A DNA stretch of 64,000 nucleotides, taken from assembly GCA_944388125.1 (NCBI GenBank), contig CALXHO010000004.1, positions 1 to 64,000 of the forward strand, in the 5' to 3' direction. Position numbers and translations under genes: made by a program. Position 1 is the stretch's first letter. Each line of letters begins with the position of its first letter. Source of the DNA: an uncultured Gemmiger sp. Lineage in GTDB: Bacteria > Bacillota > Clostridia > Oscillospirales > Ruminococcaceae. The notes under the pieces are model-generated. The model made no database searches. It saw only the letters and a list, made by a program, of their open reading frames with translations, and was not told the origin of the DNA. This document shows positions 1-6,990 of this stretch, one piece after another.

Positions 1-380
1 GCCTCGCAGCCCAGGTTCATGGCCTGCTGCATCTCACCGGCGCTGCAGGTGCCGGGCATCATCAGGCCGCCCTTGTCAAAGACGTGCTTGGTGACGTTGG
101 GATCAAAGCCCGGAGAAACGATGAAGGAAGCACCGGCTGCCATGGCGCGGTCCGCCTGCTCGGTGGTCAGGACAGTGCCGGCGCCCAGCAGCATTTCGGG
201 CACTTCGTCGTGGATCTTCTTGATGCAGTCCTCGGCGCAGGCGGTGCGGAAAGTGACCTCCGCAGCGGGCAGGCCGCCCGCGACCAGAGCCTTGCACAGG
301 GGCACAGCCTCGTCAACGCTGTTGAACGCGATGACCGGGATAATACCGATTTCGTAAACGCGCTCTACGATAGGATTCAT
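1..380 (-). CDS. eda: KDPG/KHG aldolase, 3' end cut by the window
   Basis: Bifunctional 2-keto-3-deoxy-6-phosphogluconate / 2-keto-4-hydroxyglutarate aldolase, a cytoplasmic class I lyase that splits KDPG into pyruvate and glyceraldehyde 3-phosphate. The 126 visible residues start MNPIVERVYEIGIIPVIAF and contain the family's LCKALVAGGLPAAEVTFRT stretch (active-site Glu in AEVTFRT), the LLGAGTVLT strand and the SPGFDPNV phosphate-loop region. The ATG at 380 matches the usual N terminus. The Schiff-base lysine would lie just past the left edge, so intactness cannot be checked. It is divergent from an IclR regulator, with a palindromic operator just downstream of its predicted promoter, which suggests uronate/gluconate-type catabolism under IclR (KdgR-like) control. 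Confidence 0.9.
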   Translation of the reverse strand, partial: MNPIVERVYEIGIIPVIAFNSVDEAVPLCKALVAGGLPAAEVTFRTACAEDCIKKIHDEVPEMLLGAGTVLTTEQADRAMAAGASFIVSPGFDPNVTKHVFDKGGLMMPGTCSAGEMQQAMNLGCE

Positions 381-426
381 ACCACATTCTCCTTTTTGCC
401 ATACATAAGGTTTACCATTCCATATT

Positions 427-443
427 GCGGAACTGCGTTCCGC
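427..443. promoter_or_regulatory. IclR-type operator palindrome
   Basis: A perfect inverted repeat, GCGGAAC-TGC-GTTCCGC, matching the GGAAC...GTTCC style of many IclR-family operators. It lies a few bases downstream of the predicted eda start site, a repression position. A related GTTCC-N7-GGAAC repeat sits at 593-609 just after the iclR -10. Assignment to the adjacent regulator is inference. Confidence 0.55.
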
Positions 444-458
444 TTTTGGCTTGACCTC

Positions 459-488
459 ATTATAGCAAAGGGCCCGCGGCTGCGTCAA
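459..488 (-). promoter_or_regulatory. eda promoter
   Basis: Reading the minus strand: -35 TTGACG (488-483), 18-bp spacer, -10 TATAAT (464-459). This close match to a sigma-A promoter points into the KDPG aldolase gene. Confidence 0.65.
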
Positions 489-562
489 TCGGTCATTTCT
501 GCGTCAAAAAAGGAGGAATTTTCACCCGCCGGAGGGCATGTTCCGCAGGATGGTATGTCAGC

Positions 563-591
563 TTGCCAAAAGCTCCATTTGCTGGTATACT
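563..591 (+). promoter_or_regulatory. iclR promoter
   Basis: TTGCCA (563-568), 17-bp spacer, TATACT (586-591), followed by an inverted GTTCC/GGAAC repeat at 593-609 that may allow autoregulation. It probably drives iclR and the co-directional genes behind it. Confidence 0.6.
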
Positions 592-684
592 TGTTCCATC
601 ATACGGAACCACCGGGGCAAATTTTGTTCCCACGGTCAAATTATGAATTTTTTGTTAAATTTTGCGGAAGGAGGAGCTCTCACC

Positions 685-1470
685 ATGGCCAACGCCGGGG
701 AAAAAGCAGAGCAGGGCGGTGTACAGAGCGTTGCACGGATCTTCGGCATCATCGAGGTGCTGGCGGCCCATCCGGCCGGGGTAGGCCTGCAGAAGCTGGC
801 CGCCGAGGCGGGCCTGGCCAAAAGCACGACCCACCGTCTTCTGGCCAGCCTTTTGCAGCTGGGCTATGCCCGGCAGGACAGTGTCACCGGCAAGTACCGC
901 CTGACGCTAAAAATGTTTGAGCTGTCGTCGGGGATCGTCAACAGTATGGACATCATGGGGGTAGCAAAGCTGCATCTGGAACGGCTGGCCCAGCGCACCG
1001 GCGAGGCGGTGCACCTGGTCATCCGGGATGCCCGGGACATCGTCTACCTGTACAAGACCGAGAGCGGCCCCATGCGCATGTCCAGCCGGGTGGGGCTGCG
1101 CAGTCCCCTCTACTGCACGGGGGTGGGCAAGGCCATTCTGGCCACCCTGCCCACCGCCGAGGTGGAGGAGATCTGGAAGCAGAGCCATCCCCGCAAGCTG
1201 ACCGACAACACCATCACCGAACTGCCCGAGCTGCTCCGCCAGCTGGAGGAGGTACGCGCCCGTGGCTATGCCGTGGACGACGAGGAGAACGAGCTGGGCA
1301 TCCGCTGCGTGGCGCTGTCCATTCCGGGGCCCAGCGGACGGGCGGACAGCGCCTTTTCCATCAGCGGCCTGGCTCCCTACATGACGCCGGAGCGGGTCCG
1401 CCGCATTGCCGACCTGGCCCTGGAGACCCGTTCGGACATTCTGCGGGATCTGGGCCTTGTCAACCAGTGA
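685..1470 (+). CDS. IclR family transcriptional regulator (KdgR-like)
   Basis: A 261-residue DNA-binding regulator. An N-terminal winged helix-turn-helix (about 12-75, with LQKLAAEAGLAKSTTHRLL as the recognition region) is followed by the GAF-like IclR effector domain (about 85-255, with the typical GVGKAILATLP and DDEENELGIRCVA segments). The ATG at 685 was chosen because GAAGGAGG precedes it and the protein then has the normal family length; longer in-frame starts upstream lack this site. It is divergent from KDPG aldolase with GGAAC/GTTCC palindromes between them, so a role controlling sugar-acid catabolism is likely. The effector is not deducible from sequence. Confidence 0.92.
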   Translation: MANAGEKAEQGGVQSVARIFGIIEVLAAHPAGVGLQKLAAEAGLAKSTTHRLLASLLQLGYARQDSVTGKYRLTLKMFELSSGIVNSMDIMGVAKLHLERLAQRTGEAVHLVIRDARDIVYLYKTESGPMRMSSRVGLRSPLYCTGVGKAILATLPTAEVEEIWKQSHPRKLTDNTITELPELLRQLEEVRARGYAVDDEENELGIRCVALSIPGPSGRADSAFSISGLAPYMTPERVRRIADLALETRSDILRDLGLVNQ

Positions 1471-1548
1471 CGGAAAGGCTACCATGATGACGGAGAGTGC
1501 CATCTCCGTCTGGCAGAATATTCTAAAAAGGAAAGGTCCTGATGGACA

Positions 1549-2439
1549 ATGCCGCAGGAGACGATGGGGATTCTGCTGGCCTTTGCCGGGGCGCTGTTTG
1601 CCGGCGCCGTGGCAATCCTGGCAAAACTGGGATACACCGGGGTGGATTCCACCCTGGCGACGGCGCTGTGCACCGTGGTGGTGCTGGTGTTTGCCTGGGG
1701 GCTTGCCGCCCTGGGCGGGGAACTGCCAGCCCTGGCGGAAATTCCGGCCCGGAGCTGGGTCTTTCTCACCCTGTCGGGGCTGGCCACCGGCGCCAGCTGG
1801 CTGTGTTACTTTGCCGCCCTGCAAAAGGGGGATGTGGCCCGGGTGGCCCCCATCGACAAGAGCAGCACCATCCTCACCATGCTGCTGGCCATCCCCATCC
1901 TGGGGGAGATCCCCACGCCGTTGGGCGTGGCCTGCATGGTGGTCATGGGGGCGGGCACCCTGCTCATGGTGGGCGTCCCGAAACCCGGAACCCAGGGCGG
2001 CAGGGCCTCCGGCGGATGGCTGGCGGCAGCCTGGGCCAGCGCGGTGTTTGCGGCGCTGACCTCCATCCTGACCAAGCTGGGCGTCACCGGCATCGACTCG
2101 ACGCTGGGCACGGCGGTGCGCACCACTGTTGTCCTGGTCATGGCCTGGGTCATGGTCCTGGTCAAGACCGGAGTGCCGGGGGCGGTCGGGGAGATGAAAA
2201 CCATCCGGGGCAGCGGCTGGGTCTTTCTGGCCTTGTCGGGCATCGCCACGGGGGCAAGCTGGCTGTGCCAGAACGCCTCCCTCCAGCTCATCGACGCCTC
2301 CCTGGCCGCACCCATCGACAAGCTGTCCATTGTGGTGACCATCCTGTTTTCCCGCCTCATCCTCAAAGAAAAACTTCCCCGTGCCGCCCGCATCGGTCTG
2401 GTGCTTCTGGTGGCGGGCACGCTGGGCCTGCTGATCTGA
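1549..2439 (+). CDS. EamA/DMT family transporter
   Basis: A 296-residue integral membrane protein of the drug/metabolite transporter superfamily with about ten hydrophobic segments. The two halves are an obvious internal duplication: ILAKLGYTGVDSTLATALCT in the first half matches ILTKLGVTGIDSTLGTAVRT in the second, and GLATGASWLC matches GIATGASWLC. This is the usual two-EamA-domain plan with unusually high similarity between halves. The start ATG follows AAAGGAAAGG at a normal distance; an ATG at 1542 is in another frame. Substrate unknown. It follows iclR by 78 bp and precedes the next gene by 19 bp, so it probably belongs to the same transcript. Confidence 0.88.
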   Translation: MPQETMGILLAFAGALFAGAVAILAKLGYTGVDSTLATALCTVVVLVFAWGLAALGGELPALAEIPARSWVFLTLSGLATGASWLCYFAALQKGDVARVAPIDKSSTILTMLLAIPILGEIPTPLGVACMVVMGAGTLLMVGVPKPGTQGGRASGGWLAAAWASAVFAALTSILTKLGVTGIDSTLGTAVRTTVVLVMAWVMVLVKTGVPGAVGEMKTIRGSGWVFLALSGIATGASWLCQNASLQLIDASLAAPIDKLSIVVTILFSRLILKEKLPRAARIGLVLLVAGTLGLLI

Positions 2440-2458
2440 CAACCACAGGAGGTATCTG

Positions 2459-3382
2459 ATGGAAAACCTGATTTTCGGCGCCTTCGCCACCCTGGAAGGC
2501 CACCGCGAGGGCGACGCCGCCAACCTGGGCAGCGCCGCCTACTACCGCTGCATTGTTGTGGCGCTGTGCAGCGCCAAGGCCTGCAACCCCGACTGCGACG
2601 TGGCCCTGGTGACCAACGCCCCGGTTCCCCAGCCCTACGCCGGGCAGCTGGAGGAGGGCGGGGTGCAGGTGATAGACTGTCCCTTCGACCGCTTCCGGGT
2701 GGATGCGGATCTGGAATGGTCCCTGGCCTTCTACAAGCTCTGCGCCCTGGACTGGGTGGTGCGCAATACTGATTACCGCCGCTGCCTGCTGCTGGATGCG
2801 GACACCTACACCCAGTACCCGTACACCGATCTCTGGCGGGAGGCCGACGAGGCGGTGCTGCTCTATCAGGTGCCCCACGCGGCCGGCCAGCCCATGACGG
2901 AGGCCATCAGCCGCAATTACGGCACCCTCTACGGCGGCGAGCCGGTGCTGACCCACTTCGGCGGGGAGCTGATCTGCGGCAGCCGGCAGCGCCTGACCGA
3001 TTTCGTGTCCGAGTGCGCCGCCGTCTACGATACCATGAATGGGCAGGGTCTCCGCCCCCACGAGGGCGACGAGTTCATCACCTGCGCCGCCGCCTACCGC
3101 AGCCTGCTGGCCGGACGCCCGGTGCGGGCCGCCAACGCCTATATTTTCCGCTACTGGGTGGGGGCGCGGTTCTACTTTGTCAGCACCAACTACTGCAACG
3201 ACCCGGTCTGCATCTTCCACCTGCCGGGGGGCAAAAACCGGCAGCTGCGGGTGCTCTACCGCTGGTATACCAGGAAAGGCGTCTTCCCACCCAGGGAGAA
3301 GGTCTACCGCCTCTGCTGCTTCCCGGCGGCCCATCCGCCCATCCTGCGCAGCATCTGGGTGCGCATCCTGGCAAGACTCTGA
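2459..3382 (+). CDS. Putative GT-A-fold glycosyltransferase
   Basis: A 307-residue soluble protein. The pattern of an N-terminal alternating beta/alpha region, a metal-binding-type DAD motif (residues 113-115 in CLLLDADTYTQ) and a C-terminal basic, aromatic tail is typical of nucleotide-sugar-dependent GT-A enzymes acting at the membrane face. FGGELICG and HEGDEFITC are likely acceptor-side loops. The start follows a consensus AGGAGGT. Neighbours are an EamA transporter and a lipid/ester-type hydrolase and acyltransferase, suggesting a role in building a cell-surface or secreted glycoconjugate (inference). I do not recognise the exact family, and donor and acceptor are unknown. Confidence 0.6.
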   Translation: MENLIFGAFATLEGHREGDAANLGSAAYYRCIVVALCSAKACNPDCDVALVTNAPVPQPYAGQLEEGGVQVIDCPFDRFRVDADLEWSLAFYKLCALDWVVRNTDYRRCLLLDADTYTQYPYTDLWREADEAVLLYQVPHAAGQPMTEAISRNYGTLYGGEPVLTHFGGELICGSRQRLTDFVSECAAVYDTMNGQGLRPHEGDEFITCAAAYRSLLAGRPVRAANAYIFRYWVGARFYFVSTNYCNDPVCIFHLPGGKNRQLRVLYRWYTRKGVFPPREKVYRLCCFPAAHPPILRSIWVRILARL

Positions 3383-3409
3383 CACACTTTGCAAAGAAAG
3401 GACACCGAT

Positions 3410-4390
3410 ATGGCAGAAGACAGGCAGCGTGACACCGCCGCGCGGCTGAGCGCGGTCATCCGTCAGCTCATTCCCCAGCGGGGCCAGGACAGCGACCAGC
3501 TGGGCCCCATGATGCGAGCCATCAAGGCGGTGCACTCGGTCACCGGCAGCGGCTCCACCGCCCCCGAGGACCTGGAACGCCAGCGGGCCGGGCAGGAGCT
3601 GTTCGCCAAGCTGGTGACCCCCTCCATCGGGGTCCGGGCAACGCCCTTCCATGTCGGGCAGATCCCTGCCGAGTGGGTCAGCATCGAGCAGGGCCACGAC
3701 CGGCGCCATGTGGTGCTCTACTGCCACGGCGGCGGCTACACCTGCGGCCAGCTGGGCTATGCCCGCATCCTTGCCAGCAAGCTGGCTTTGGCCAGCGGCT
3801 GCGACGTGCTCTCCTTCGAGTACCGCCTTGCCCCCGAGCATCCCTATCCCGCCGCCATCCAGGATGCCCTGGCCGTGTGGGATCACCTGATGTATATGGG
3901 GGTGGGGGCCCGGGACGTCATCCTGGCCGGGGACTCGGCGGGAGGCAACCTGGTGCTGGAACTCTGCCTCAAGCTCAAGGAACAGGGCCGACGCCAGCCG
4001 CGTATGATGATCCTGATGAGCCCCTGGACCGACATGACCTGCTCGGGACTGTCCCACACCGACTGCGCCGACATCGACCCCATGCTGTCGGCGGAATATA
4101 TCTCCTCGGTGCGGGAAGCCTACACCGGGCCCGGGGCCGACTGGTCCGACCCCTGCTACTCGCCGCTGTTCGGCGACCTGCGGGGCCTGCCCCCGGCTTT
4201 GATCCAGGTGGGCACCAACGAGATTTTGCGCTCCGACTCAGAGCTGCTGCATCACAAATTCCAGGAATCCAACGTCTATTCGGTCCTGGAAGTCTACGAA
4301 GACTGCTGGCATGTGTTCCAGCAGATGCCCATCCGCCGTGCGGCCCTGGCCATGGAGAGCGTGGGGCGGTTTGTACAGCGGATTCTGTAA
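3410..4390 (+). CDS. Alpha/beta hydrolase, hormone-sensitive-lipase type
   Basis: A 326-residue esterase-like hydrolase. It has the HGGG oxyanion-hole motif (106-109), the nucleophile elbow GDSAGG with Ser176, and a probable Asp276 and His301 (CWHVF) completing the triad; SFEYRLAPEHPYPAA is the classic HSL-family segment. The ATG at 3410 is preferred over an upstream TTG because AAGAAAGGA precedes it. No signal peptide, so cytoplasmic. It sits 48 bp before a condensation-type acyltransferase and a zinc-ribbon membrane protein. The grouping suggests hydrolysis or transfer of acyl groups on the same product. Confidence 0.88.
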   Translation: MAEDRQRDTAARLSAVIRQLIPQRGQDSDQLGPMMRAIKAVHSVTGSGSTAPEDLERQRAGQELFAKLVTPSIGVRATPFHVGQIPAEWVSIEQGHDRRHVVLYCHGGGYTCGQLGYARILASKLALASGCDVLSFEYRLAPEHPYPAAIQDALAVWDHLMYMGVGARDVILAGDSAGGNLVLELCLKLKEQGRRQPRMMILMSPWTDMTCSGLSHTDCADIDPMLSAEYISSVREAYTGPGADWSDPCYSPLFGDLRGLPPALIQVGTNEILRSDSELLHHKFQESNVYSVLEVYEDCWHVFQQMPIRRAALAMESVGRFVQRIL

Positions 4391-4438
4391 CGGCGCAATG
4401 CCGCGCAGCCGCCCGGCTGCGAAAAGGAGGGACGGCAG

Positions 4439-5689
4439 ATGGCCGATACATGGTACCGGGTCGACAATGTGGCGAAAGTGTTCATTGCGACCAACTCCCG
4501 GCGGGACCCCAGGGTCTTCCGGGTCAGCTGCACCCTGAACGCCGATGTGGACGGCGACCGCCTGAACCAGGCGCTGCGCCTGACGGCAAGGCAGTTCCCC
4601 AACTTTCAGGTGACCTTGCACCGGGGGCTGTTCTGGAACTACCTGGAATCCACCCGCAAGGAACCCCATGCCGGGCCCGAAACGCTGGCCCCCTGCGCGC
4701 CGGTCTACGGGCCGGAACTGCGCAACGAACTGCTCTACCGGGTGAGCTATTACGGGCCCCGCATCCATGTGGAGATGTTCCACGCCCTCAGCGACGGCAA
4801 CGGGGGACTGATCTTCCTCAAGGCGCTGGTCTGCCAGTACCTCAAACTGCTGGAACCGGAACGGCTGGCCCACGTGGTGCCTGAGACGGTGGCCCCGGCG
4901 GCCGACCTGGCCCAGGACAGCTTCCGCCAGTTTTACGGCGCCCGGGGCGGCAGGGGAGAGCGGGCCCCCCGGGCCTACCGCATGCACGGGGCAAAGCTGC
5001 CCTACGACCAGACCCAGTTTTTCGAGGCCCATCTGGACGTGAAGCAGCTGCTGACCCGGGCACGGGCGGAGGGGGTCACCCTGACCAGCTGGCTGGGGGC
5101 CCGGCTGATGCTGGCCATCCACGCCGAGGTGCCCCAGCTGGAGCGCCGCCGCCCGGTGGTCATCAGCCTGCCGGTCAACCTGCGCAACTATTACCCTTCC
5201 GAGACAGCCCGCAACTTTTTCAACAGCATCCGGGTAGGCCATGTCTTTGACGGCACCGAGACGGCGCAGAGCCTGGCCGCCGACTTTGACGCCACCCTGA
5301 AATATGAGTTGTCGGAGGAGCGGGTCAAGGCCCGGATGGACAGCTTTGAACAGCTGGAACACATGCCGGGCATCAAGCCGGTGCCGCTGTTCATCAAGAA
5401 CAAGACGGTAGGCTTTTTCACCTGGCGGGAGAACCAGCGGGTCACCGCCACCCTGTCCAACCTGGGCGCCATCAAGACCCCTGCCGAGCTGGACCCCTGG
5501 CTGCGGGGCTTCACCGCCATGTCCAGCACCTCCACCATGTTTGTCTGCGTCAGTTCCTGGCATGATGATCTGGTGCTGGGCATCTCGTCGGCCTACCGGG
5601 GCACCGGAGTGCTGCGGCGGTTTCTGGGCGGCATGGCCAAGGAGGGGCTGGACGTCACACTCTACGCGACCGAGGTGGATAACGGATGA
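4439..5689 (+). CDS. Condensation/alcohol acetyltransferase-like protein
   Basis: A 416-residue protein resembling the chloramphenicol-acetyltransferase/condensation-domain fold. It contains HALSDG (115-120), the HxxxDG catalytic motif of BAHD, PapA and NRPS condensation enzymes, followed by a second half with the family-like VVISLPVNLRNYYPSETARNF region. The likely reaction is acyl transfer from a thioester to an alcohol or amine. The start follows AAAAGGAGGG. Its stop overlaps the next gene by ATGA, showing translational coupling with the zinc-ribbon membrane protein. Substrates are unknown. Confidence 0.7.
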   Translation: MADTWYRVDNVAKVFIATNSRRDPRVFRVSCTLNADVDGDRLNQALRLTARQFPNFQVTLHRGLFWNYLESTRKEPHAGPETLAPCAPVYGPELRNELLYRVSYYGPRIHVEMFHALSDGNGGLIFLKALVCQYLKLLEPERLAHVVPETVAPAADLAQDSFRQFYGARGGRGERAPRAYRMHGAKLPYDQTQFFEAHLDVKQLLTRARAEGVTLTSWLGARLMLAIHAEVPQLERRRPVVISLPVNLRNYYPSETARNFFNSIRVGHVFDGTETAQSLAADFDATLKYELSEERVKARMDSFEQLEHMPGIKPVPLFIKNKTVGFFTWRENQRVTATLSNLGAIKTPAELDPWLRGFTAMSSTSTMFVCVSSWHDDLVLGISSAYRGTGVLRRFLGGMAKEGLDVTLYATEVDNG

Positions 5690-6348
5690 AAACTTGTCCC
5701 AACTGCAAGATCCGCGTGGGCGGCGATCCCGAATACTGCCCCCTGTGCCAGAGCCAGCTGCTGGGGGAGGGGGAAGCGCCCCGCTACCCCCATGTGGTGC
5801 CCGAACAGCGGCGCTACTCCCTGGCCTACAAGATCATCGCCTTTATTCTGCTCACGGCGGTGGTCATCTGCATGGCGGTGGACTTCCTGGTGGTGGACGG
5901 GGCACTTCACTGGAGCCTGCCGGTGCTCATCGGGGTGGTAGGCACCCTGATCCTGCTCCGCGCCCTGATGAAGCGCCGCCGCAACGCCCCCAAGCTGTTG
6001 TTCCAGACCCTGATCCTGGTCTCGGCGGTGCTGCTGCTCTGCGACTGGGTCACCGGCTGGCACCGGTTCAGCATCGACCTGGTCATCCCGGTGCTCTGCA
6101 CCGTGGCCCTGGTGCTCAACTTTGTCTTTGCCTTTGTCAACCGCCGCTTCACCGAGAACAGCCTGGTCTATCTGCTGCTCAATATTGTCATCGGTGTGCT
6201 GCCCTATCTGGTGCTTCTTGCAAGCCCCAGCCACACCCCGGGACTGTGGCTCATCTGCCTCATCGTCAGCGTCATCACTTTCCTGGGGCTGGCCATCTTC
6301 AAGGCCCGGGATCTCTGGGCCGAACTGCAAAAACGCCTGCACCTGTGA
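5686..6348 (+). CDS. Zinc-ribbon membrane protein (DUF6320-like)
   Basis: A 220-residue protein with an N-terminal zinc ribbon (C4-x2-C7 ... C18-x2-C21) followed by six or so hydrophobic segments (about 48-70, 75-95, 105-125, 130-150, 160-180, 185-205). The layout matches the DUF6320 family, which I recall being encoded beside alcohol-acetyltransferase-like proteins in Firmicutes. It overlaps the upstream acyltransferase gene by 4 bp, arguing that the two proteins act together, perhaps with this one as membrane anchor or partner. Molecular function unknown. Confidence 0.75.
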   Translation: MKTCPNCKIRVGGDPEYCPLCQSQLLGEGEAPRYPHVVPEQRRYSLAYKIIAFILLTAVVICMAVDFLVVDGALHWSLPVLIGVVGTLILLRALMKRRRNAPKLLFQTLILVSAVLLLCDWVTGWHRFSIDLVIPVLCTVALVLNFVFAFVNRRFTENSLVYLLLNIVIGVLPYLVLLASPSHTPGLWLICLIVSVITFLGLAIFKARDLWAELQKRLHL

Positions 6349-6384
6349 CCGTCATCCACACCCACCGCCAAGGAGGAAGCCGAA

Positions 6385-6897
6385 ATGTCCAAAGATCTGC
6401 TGGTTATCGTCGACATGCAAAATGATTTCGTGACCGGTGCCCTGGGCACTGCCGAGGCCCAGGCCATGCTGCCCGCCCTGTCGGCGCTGGCCCACGGTTG
6501 GCAGGGCCCCGTCATCTTTACCCGGGACACCCACACCCCCGATTACCTCAACACCCAGGAGGGCCGCAACCTGCCGGTGCCCCACTGCATCCGGGACACC
6601 CCGGGCTGGCAGATTGTGGACGAGCTGCGGGACCTGACGGAGGGCGCGCCCATCTTTGACAAGCCCACCTTCGGCTCTACCCGTCTGGCCCACTATCTGG
6701 CAAAGGAGGAACCCGACAGCATCACCTTCTGCGGGACCTGCACCGGTATCTGCGTCATCAGCAACGCTCTGCTGGCCAAGGCGGCCCTGCCCGAGACGCC
6801 CATCCGGGTGGCGGCCTCCTGCTGTTCCTGCGTCACCCCCCAGAGCCACCAGACCGCCCTGGACGCCATGAAGCTCTGCCAGATCGAGATGGTCTGA
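6385..6897 (+). CDS. Isochorismatase-family cysteine hydrolase (nicotinamidase-like)
   Basis: A 170-residue hydrolase. The catalytic triad of the family is visible: Asp10 (VDMQNDF), Lys93 (FDKPTFGS) and Cys123 (GICVISNA). A D48-x-H50 pair (TRDTH) resembles the metal-binding residues of nicotinamidases. The most likely reaction is amide hydrolysis such as nicotinamide to nicotinate, but other amides are possible. It ends the co-directional run that starts at iclR, 36 bp after the zinc-ribbon gene, and is followed by a strong terminator. Confidence 0.85.
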   Translation: MSKDLLVIVDMQNDFVTGALGTAEAQAMLPALSALAHGWQGPVIFTRDTHTPDYLNTQEGRNLPVPHCIRDTPGWQIVDELRDLTEGAPIFDKPTFGSTRLAHYLAKEEPDSITFCGTCTGICVISNALLAKAALPETPIRVAASCCSCVTPQSHQTALDAMKLCQIEMV

Positions 6898-6920
6898 CGC
6901 CCGGCACAATACACAAACAG

Positions 6921-6966
6921 AAAAAGGCCCGGGGCCTGTCGCAGCGGACAGGCCCCGGGCCTTTGG
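6921..6966. terminator. Bidirectional terminator between the hydrolase and nrdD
   Basis: A long GC-rich hairpin (AAAGGCCCGGGGCCTGTC paired with its complement around GCAGCG). On the minus strand it is followed by TTTTTC, so it best serves nrdD; on the + strand it closes the iclR-to-hydrolase run. Confidence 0.8.
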
Positions 6967-6990
6967 TTATTTGCTTTTAGGAATTTGTAA

